NCBI RefSeq assembly: GCF_035688975.1
Contig: NZ_DASSMH010000108.1
Span: 1-19,394, forward strand
From: CALMNV01 sp035688975
GTDB taxonomy: Bacteria; Actinomycetota; Actinomycetes; Actinomycetales; Dermatophilaceae
DNA length: 19,394 bases
Direction: 5' to 3'
In this document: positions 15,726 through 19,394 of the stretch, one piece after another
Layout: each line of letters starts with the position of its first letter
Numbering within the stretch: the stretch's first letter is position 1
Notes under the pieces: model-generated
Seen by the model: only the letters and a program-made list of their open reading frames with translations
What the model was told of the DNA's origin: nothing
Databases searched by the model: none
Program-made: the position numbers and the translations under genes

Positions 15726-17102
15726 GTGGGAATCCACACCTACGGAACGAACGCGGTCGACTGGGAGCAGCGACTCGACCTGGACCGGCTGCGCACCGAA
15801 CGGCTCGCCCGGCTGAGGGCAGAGCTCGACCGGTCGTCACTGGGTGCGGTGCTGGCCTTCGACTTCTCCAACATCCGCTACATGACCGCCACCCACATCG
15901 GCACGTGGGCCAACGACAAGCTGATCCGCTTCGCGCTGCTGGTCCGGGGCGCCGAGCCCATCATCTGGGACTTCGGGTCCGCTGCCCGCCACCACCAGCT
16001 CTACAACCCGTGGCTGAGCCACGCGGGTCCCGACGCGCCCGGTGCGGTCCACGGGCCGCACCACGGCGCGACCGCGCCACAGGGCGGGGCCCGGGCCGGC
16101 ATCTCCACCCTGCGCGGTGCCTTCCACCCCCAGGCGGGCATCGCCGACGAGGTGGCGCGCAAGGTCAGGACGGAGCTGGAGCTGAACGGGCTGTTGGGCG
16201 AGCCCCTCGGCGTCGACGTCATCGAGCTGCCGGTCCTCGCGGCCCTGCAGCAGGCCGGCATCGAGGTGGTGGACGGCCAGCAGGTCTTCCTCGAGGCCCG
16301 CCGCATCAAGACCAAGGACGAGATCGGCCTGCTCACCCAGGCCGCCTCGATGGTCGACGCGGCATACGACCGGCTCTATGAGTTCCTCCGGCCCGGGGTG
16401 CGGGAGAACGAGACCGTGGGGCTGGTGAGCAAGGTGCTCTACGACATGGGCTCGGAGTTCGTCGAGGGCGTGAACGCGATCAGCGGCGAGCGCTGCGCAC
16501 CGCACCCGCACGTCTACTCCGACCGGTTCATCCGCCCGGGGGACCCGGCTTTCTTCGACATCCTGCACAGCTACATGGGCTATCGCACGTGCTACTACCG
16601 CACCTTCGCGGTGGGCAGCGCGTCCGCAGCCCAGCACGACGCCTACAAGATCTGCCGCGAGTACATGGACGAGGCGATCTCGCTGGTCAAGCCCGGCGCG
16701 ACCACGGCAGACATCGTCTCGGTGTGGCCGGCCGCGCAGGAGTTCGGCTTCGCCGACGAGGAGGCCGCCTTCGCCCTGCAGTACGGCCACGGCGTCGGTC
16801 TGTCGATCTGGGAGAAGCCGATCTTCAGCCGCCTCGTGTCGCTCGAGCACCCGGAGCCGCTCGAGGAGGGCATGGTCTTCGCGCTCGAGACCTACTGGCC
16901 GGCCAAGGACGGCTGGTCGGCGGCGCGCATCGAGGAGGAGCTCGTCGTCACCGCGGACGGGTGCGAGGTCATCACGAAGTTCCCCGCGGAGGACCTGCTC
17001 GTCGCCGGTCAGCGCTACTTCACGACCGGCGGGGCGCTGCCGACCACCCGGGAGTCCCAGTCCCACCTCAACACGCCGACCTTCACGGGAGAACGGGCAT
17101 GA
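15726..17102 (+). CDS. M24 (pita-bread fold) protein, creatinase/DddP-like, with altered metal site
   Basis: Starting at GTG 15726 (GAAAGGA 6 bp upstream, one base after the previous stop) the protein has 458 residues. The N-terminal domain includes LAFDFSNIRYMTATHIGTW and IIWDFGSAARH, resembling the DMSP lyase DddP and creatinase-type members. The catalytic domain keeps D278 (FFDIL), H355 (YGHGVG), E388 (FALETYW) and E403 (ARIEEEL). The second aspartate of the dinuclear metal centre is replaced by C289 (GYRTCYYRT). Creatinase, which needs no metal, also lacks that aspartate. H260/H262 (APHPH) could supply the catalytic histidine. A true Xaa-Pro peptidase is therefore unlikely; C-N hydrolysis or a lyase reaction is possible. 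An in-frame start at 15663 lies inside the previous gene and is less likely. Confidence 0.85.
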   Translation: MGIHTYGTNAVDWEQRLDLDRLRTERLARLRAELDRSSLGAVLAFDFSNIRYMTATHIGTWANDKLIRFALLVRGAEPIIWDFGSAARHHQLYNPWLSHAGPDAPGAVHGPHHGATAPQGGARAGISTLRGAFHPQAGIADEVARKVRTELELNGLLGEPLGVDVIELPVLAALQQAGIEVVDGQQVFLEARRIKTKDEIGLLTQAASMVDAAYDRLYEFLRPGVRENETVGLVSKVLYDMGSEFVEGVNAISGERCAPHPHVYSDRFIRPGDPAFFDILHSYMGYRTCYYRTFAVGSASAAQHDAYKICREYMDEAISLVKPGATTADIVSVWPAAQEFGFADEEAAFALQYGHGVGLSIWEKPIFSRLVSLEHPEPLEEGMVFALETYWPAKDGWSAARIEEELVVTADGCEVITKFPAEDLLVAGQRYFTTGGALPTTRESQSHLNTPTFTGERA

Positions 17103-18163
17103 CACTTCCCCTGGAACGCCACCCGTACGGCGAGCACCAGATCGTCCTGCCGCCGCAGAGCCAGACGACCCACGACGACGCCGACATCGACCGGGCCACG
17201 CGGCTGCGGATGTACCGGCTGCTGCACGAGATGCGGCAGTTCGAGAAGCGTGCCTACGACATGTTCATGCAGAACCTCGTCAAGGGCACCACCCACCTCT
17301 CGCTGGGCATGGAGGCCGTCGCCGCCGGGTTCGGGGCCGCGATGCGGGAGGACGACTACACCTTCGCGACCTACCGGGGGCATGCGCACACGCTGGCCCG
17401 CGGCGTCCCGATGGAAGGCGTCCTCGCCGAGCTGCTCGGCCGGTCCAACGGGTTGCTCGGCGGCAAGGGCGGCTCGATGCACCTCACGAGCGTGGAGCAC
17501 GGGGTGATGGGCTCCTACGCGATCATCGGGGCGCACCTCACCATCGCCAACGGGGCGGCGTGGTCGGCGCAGTACCGCGGCAGCGGCCAGGTGGCGGTCT
17601 GCTTCTTCGGCGACGGCACGACGAACATCGGGGCGTTCCACGAGGCGCTCAACTACGCGGCCGTCTTCGACCTGCCGGTGGTGTTCGTCTGCGAGAACAA
17701 CCTCTACATGGAGTACACCGCGATCTCCGACATCACCGCCGTCCCCCGGCCGGCGGCGGACCGGGCCGCGGCATACGGCCTCGACCCGGTCGTCGTGGAC
17801 GGCAACGACGCGGACGCCTGCTACCTCACCGCGGTGGAGGCACTCGAGCACGCCCGCTCCGGGCGCGGGCCGGTGCTCGTCGAGGCACTGACCTACCGGC
17901 ACGGTGGCCACTCGCGGGCCGACCCGGGCAAGTACAAGCCCCCAGGGGAGCTGGAGGCCTGGCTGGCCTACGACCCGCTGAAGATCTACCGCGGGCGCCT
18001 CGAGCGGATCGGCGTGCCCGCCTTCGAGCTGGACGAGATCGAGCGGCGCGTGGGCGCGGCGGTCGACGCGGCCACGGAGGCGGCGAAGAACGGCCCGCTG
18101 CCGGACCCGGCAGCGGCATACACGGACATCTGGGCTGACGGAGGCTACTCGTGGCGCAACTGA
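17099..18163 (+). CDS. TPP-dependent dehydrogenase E1 component, alpha subunit (acetoin/pyruvate type)
   Basis: This 354-residue protein starts at ATG 17099, overlapping the M24 stop as ATGA. It contains the thiamine pyrophosphate motif from GDG (171-173, GDGTTNIGAFHEALN) to NN (200-201, VCENNLY). TYRGHAHTLARGV, GRSNGLLGGKGGSMHL and the phosphorylation-loop-like YRHGGHSRADPGKY are also typical of E1-alpha. With the beta subunit it decarboxylates a 2-oxo acid, or cleaves acetoin, and hands the acyl group to E2 lipoate. The short form without mitochondrial features fits both AcoA and bacterial PdhA. The two butanediol-dehydrogenase-like genes upstream favour an acetoin-like or acyloin substrate, but this is inference. 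Confidence 0.93.
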   Translation: MTLPLERHPYGEHQIVLPPQSQTTHDDADIDRATRLRMYRLLHEMRQFEKRAYDMFMQNLVKGTTHLSLGMEAVAAGFGAAMREDDYTFATYRGHAHTLARGVPMEGVLAELLGRSNGLLGGKGGSMHLTSVEHGVMGSYAIIGAHLTIANGAAWSAQYRGSGQVAVCFFGDGTTNIGAFHEALNYAAVFDLPVVFVCENNLYMEYTAISDITAVPRPAADRAAAYGLDPVVVDGNDADACYLTAVEALEHARSGRGPVLVEALTYRHGGHSRADPGKYKPPGELEAWLAYDPLKIYRGRLERIGVPAFELDEIERRVGAAVDAATEAAKNGPLPDPAAAYTDIWADGGYSWRN

Positions 18164-19128
18164 CCTATCGGGAGGCGGTGGCGCGAGGCATCGCCCAGGA
18201 GATGCAGCGGGACGAGCGGGTCGTGCTCGTCGGCGAGGACGTGGCCGGCTCCGGCGGCGTGTTCAAGACGACCGCGGGGCTGCTCGAGCAGTTCGGCCCC
18301 CGCCGGGTCATCGATACGCCGATCTCGGAGCAGGCCATCCTCGGCGCCGCGATGGGTGCCGCGATGACCGGCATGCGGCCGATCGCGGAGATCATGTTCT
18401 CCGACTTCTTCGCCGTCTGCTGGGACCTCGTGGTCAACCAGATGGCGAAGACGCGCTACATGACCAACGGGCAGGTCACCCTCCCGCTCGTGGTCAAGAG
18501 CGGCAACGGCGGTTCGCTGCGCTTCGGCGCCCAGCACTCGCAGTCCGTCGAGAACTGGGCGATGGCCGTGCCCGGGCTCAAGGTCGTCACCCCGTCGTGC
18601 CCGGAGGACGTCGTGGGCCTCATGGCCGCGGCGGTCCGCAGCGACGACCCGGTGCTCTTCTTCGAGCACAAGGGCCTCTACGCCACCAAGGCCGAGGTGC
18701 CGGACGGGCCGATCGAGGACGTGCTCGGCACGGCGAAGGTGCGACGGCCCGGGGAGCACGCGACGATCGCTGCGCTCGGCCTCATGGTGCCGCGGGCGCT
18801 GCAGGCCGCCGAGCAGCTGGCCGAGCGGGGCATCGACTGCGAGGTCATCGACGTGCGCTCGTTGATCCCGCTCGACGCACGGACGATCCTGCAGTCGGTG
18901 GGCCGCACCGGCCGGCTCTTCACCGTCGAGGAGAACCCGCGGGCGCTCGGCTGGGGTGCGGAGGTCGCCGCGATCGTCAGCGACGAGGCGTTCTGGGACC
19001 TCGACGGACCGGTCACGAGGATCACGACACCACACATCCCGCTGCCGTCCGCGGACTCGCTCGAGGACCTGGTGATCCCGTCCGTCGACCGGATCGCGAC
19101 CGAGATCGAGAAGGCGATGCAGGCGTGA
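18151..19128 (+). CDS. TPP-dependent dehydrogenase E1 component, beta subunit (acetoin/pyruvate type)
   Basis: This 325-residue protein starts at GTG 18151, with GACGGAGG 6 bp upstream, overlapping the alpha gene by 13 bp. It has GEDVAGSGGVFKTTAGL near the N-terminus and PISEQAILGAAMGAA, where E60 is the glutamate that activates thiamine pyrophosphate. IMFSDFFAVCWD and the C-terminal transketolase domain (CEVIDVRSLIPLDARTI, VEENP) follow. Length and motifs agree with AcoB/PdhB. The tight overlap of alpha and beta genes suits a heterotetramer made in equal amounts. It acts in the cytoplasm with the E2 encoded immediately downstream. Confidence 0.94.
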   Translation: MAQLTYREAVARGIAQEMQRDERVVLVGEDVAGSGGVFKTTAGLLEQFGPRRVIDTPISEQAILGAAMGAAMTGMRPIAEIMFSDFFAVCWDLVVNQMAKTRYMTNGQVTLPLVVKSGNGGSLRFGAQHSQSVENWAMAVPGLKVVTPSCPEDVVGLMAAAVRSDDPVLFFEHKGLYATKAEVPDGPIEDVLGTAKVRRPGEHATIAALGLMVPRALQAAEQLAERGIDCEVIDVRSLIPLDARTILQSVGRTGRLFTVEENPRALGWGAEVAAIVSDEAFWDLDGPVTRITTPHIPLPSADSLEDLVIPSVDRIATEIEKAMQA

Positions 19129-19394
19129 ACGAGGTCCACGTCACCATGCCCCAGCTCGGCGAGACGGTCGCCGAGGGCACCGTGGCGCGCTGGCTGCTCG
19201 AGGAGGGCGCGGCGGTGACGGCCGACGAGCCCCTCCTCGAGGTGTCCACCGACAAGGTCGACACCGAGGTCGTCGCCGCAGCCAGCGGGGTGCTCGGCCG
19301 GATCCTCGTCCACGAGGGGGACACCGTCCCGGTCGGGACCGTGCTCGCCAGCATCCGGACGGGCACCGGCCCGCGGACGGGCACCGGCCCGCGG
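19125..19394 (+). CDS. Dihydrolipoamide acyltransferase (E2), N-terminal fragment
   Basis: The gene starts at GTG 19125 in a GTGA overlap with the E1-beta stop and runs off the window after 90 codons. The visible part is one lipoyl domain: VTMPQLGETVAEGTVARWL, then EVSTDKVDTEV with K44 as the lipoylation site, and a closing GRILVHEGDTVPVG. After it begins an unusual linker encoding RTGTGP repeats instead of the common Ala/Pro-rich hinge. The peripheral-subunit-binding and catalytic acyltransferase domains should lie beyond the window, so E2 of pyruvate, branched-chain or acetoin complexes cannot be told apart. Confidence 0.92.
   Translation, partial: MNEVHVTMPQLGETVAEGTVARWLLEEGAAVTADEPLLEVSTDKVDTEVVAAASGVLGRILVHEGDTVPVGTVLASIRTGTGPRTGTGPR
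19356..19394. repeat. 18-bp tandem repeat in the E2 linker at the window end
   Basis: An 18-bp unit (CGGACGGGCACCGGCCCG) occurs at 19356-19373 and again without change at 19374-19391, and a third copy may begin at 19392. It is in frame and encodes RTGTGP repeats in the hinge after the lipoyl domain. The window stops inside the repeat, so the true copy number is unknown. Confidence 0.85.

Overview
The window is very GC-rich, with strong G/C preference at third codon positions, GTG starts, GGAGG-type ribosome binding sites and many ATGA stop/start overlaps. This points to a high-GC actinobacterium. The cysK-cysE pair beside a gene for a membrane Fe-S oxidoreductase would fit a Micrococcales (Intrasporangiaceae-like) chromosome, but that placement is inference. 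I see no insertion sequences, tRNAs, rRNAs, CRISPR arrays or phage genes.

Layout. (1) Positions 1-1967 look like housekeeping DNA: the 5' end of a probable membrane Fe-S oxidoreductase gene on the minus strand, then cysK and cysE on the plus strand, which make cysteine from serine via O-acetylserine. (2) Positions 2014-4918 are three minus-strand genes: an EboE-like TIM-barrel protein, a short-chain dehydrogenase and an XRE-cupin regulator, in that transcription order. (3) Positions 4919-5199 are a divergent control region with a candidate promoter and two perfect ACACC/GGTGT inverted repeats. (4) From 5200 to the window end runs a tightly packed plus-strand operon of about 14 kb. It encodes a CUT2 (ribose-type) ABC importer (permease, lipoprotein binding protein, and a fused ATPase-ATPase-permease), a butanediol-dehydrogenase-like enzyme, a VOC protein, a PRISE-type reductase, two more medium-chain dehydrogenases, a beta-hydroxyacid dehydrogenase, a creatinase/DddP-like M24 protein, and E1-alpha, E1-beta and the start of E2 of a TPP/lipoate 2-oxo acid or acetoin dehydrogenase complex.

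How the parts may work together. Inference: regions 2-4 form one catabolic locus. A small hydroxylated compound enters through the CUT2 importer. It is then oxidised and rearranged by at least six NAD(P)-dependent oxidoreductases, the TIM-barrel protein and the VOC protein. The M24 protein may hydrolyse a C-N bond or do other non-peptidase chemistry. Finally the product is cleaved by the E1/E2 complex to an acyl-CoA. The XRE-cupin protein is the obvious candidate regulator. Two butanediol-dehydrogenase-like enzymes plus an acetoin-dehydrogenase-like complex suggest a vicinal diol, acyloin or polyol as substrate or intermediate, but the substrate cannot be read from the sequence. I do not recognise this gene combination as a described pathway. 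The window ends inside the E2 gene, in an 18-bp tandem repeat.
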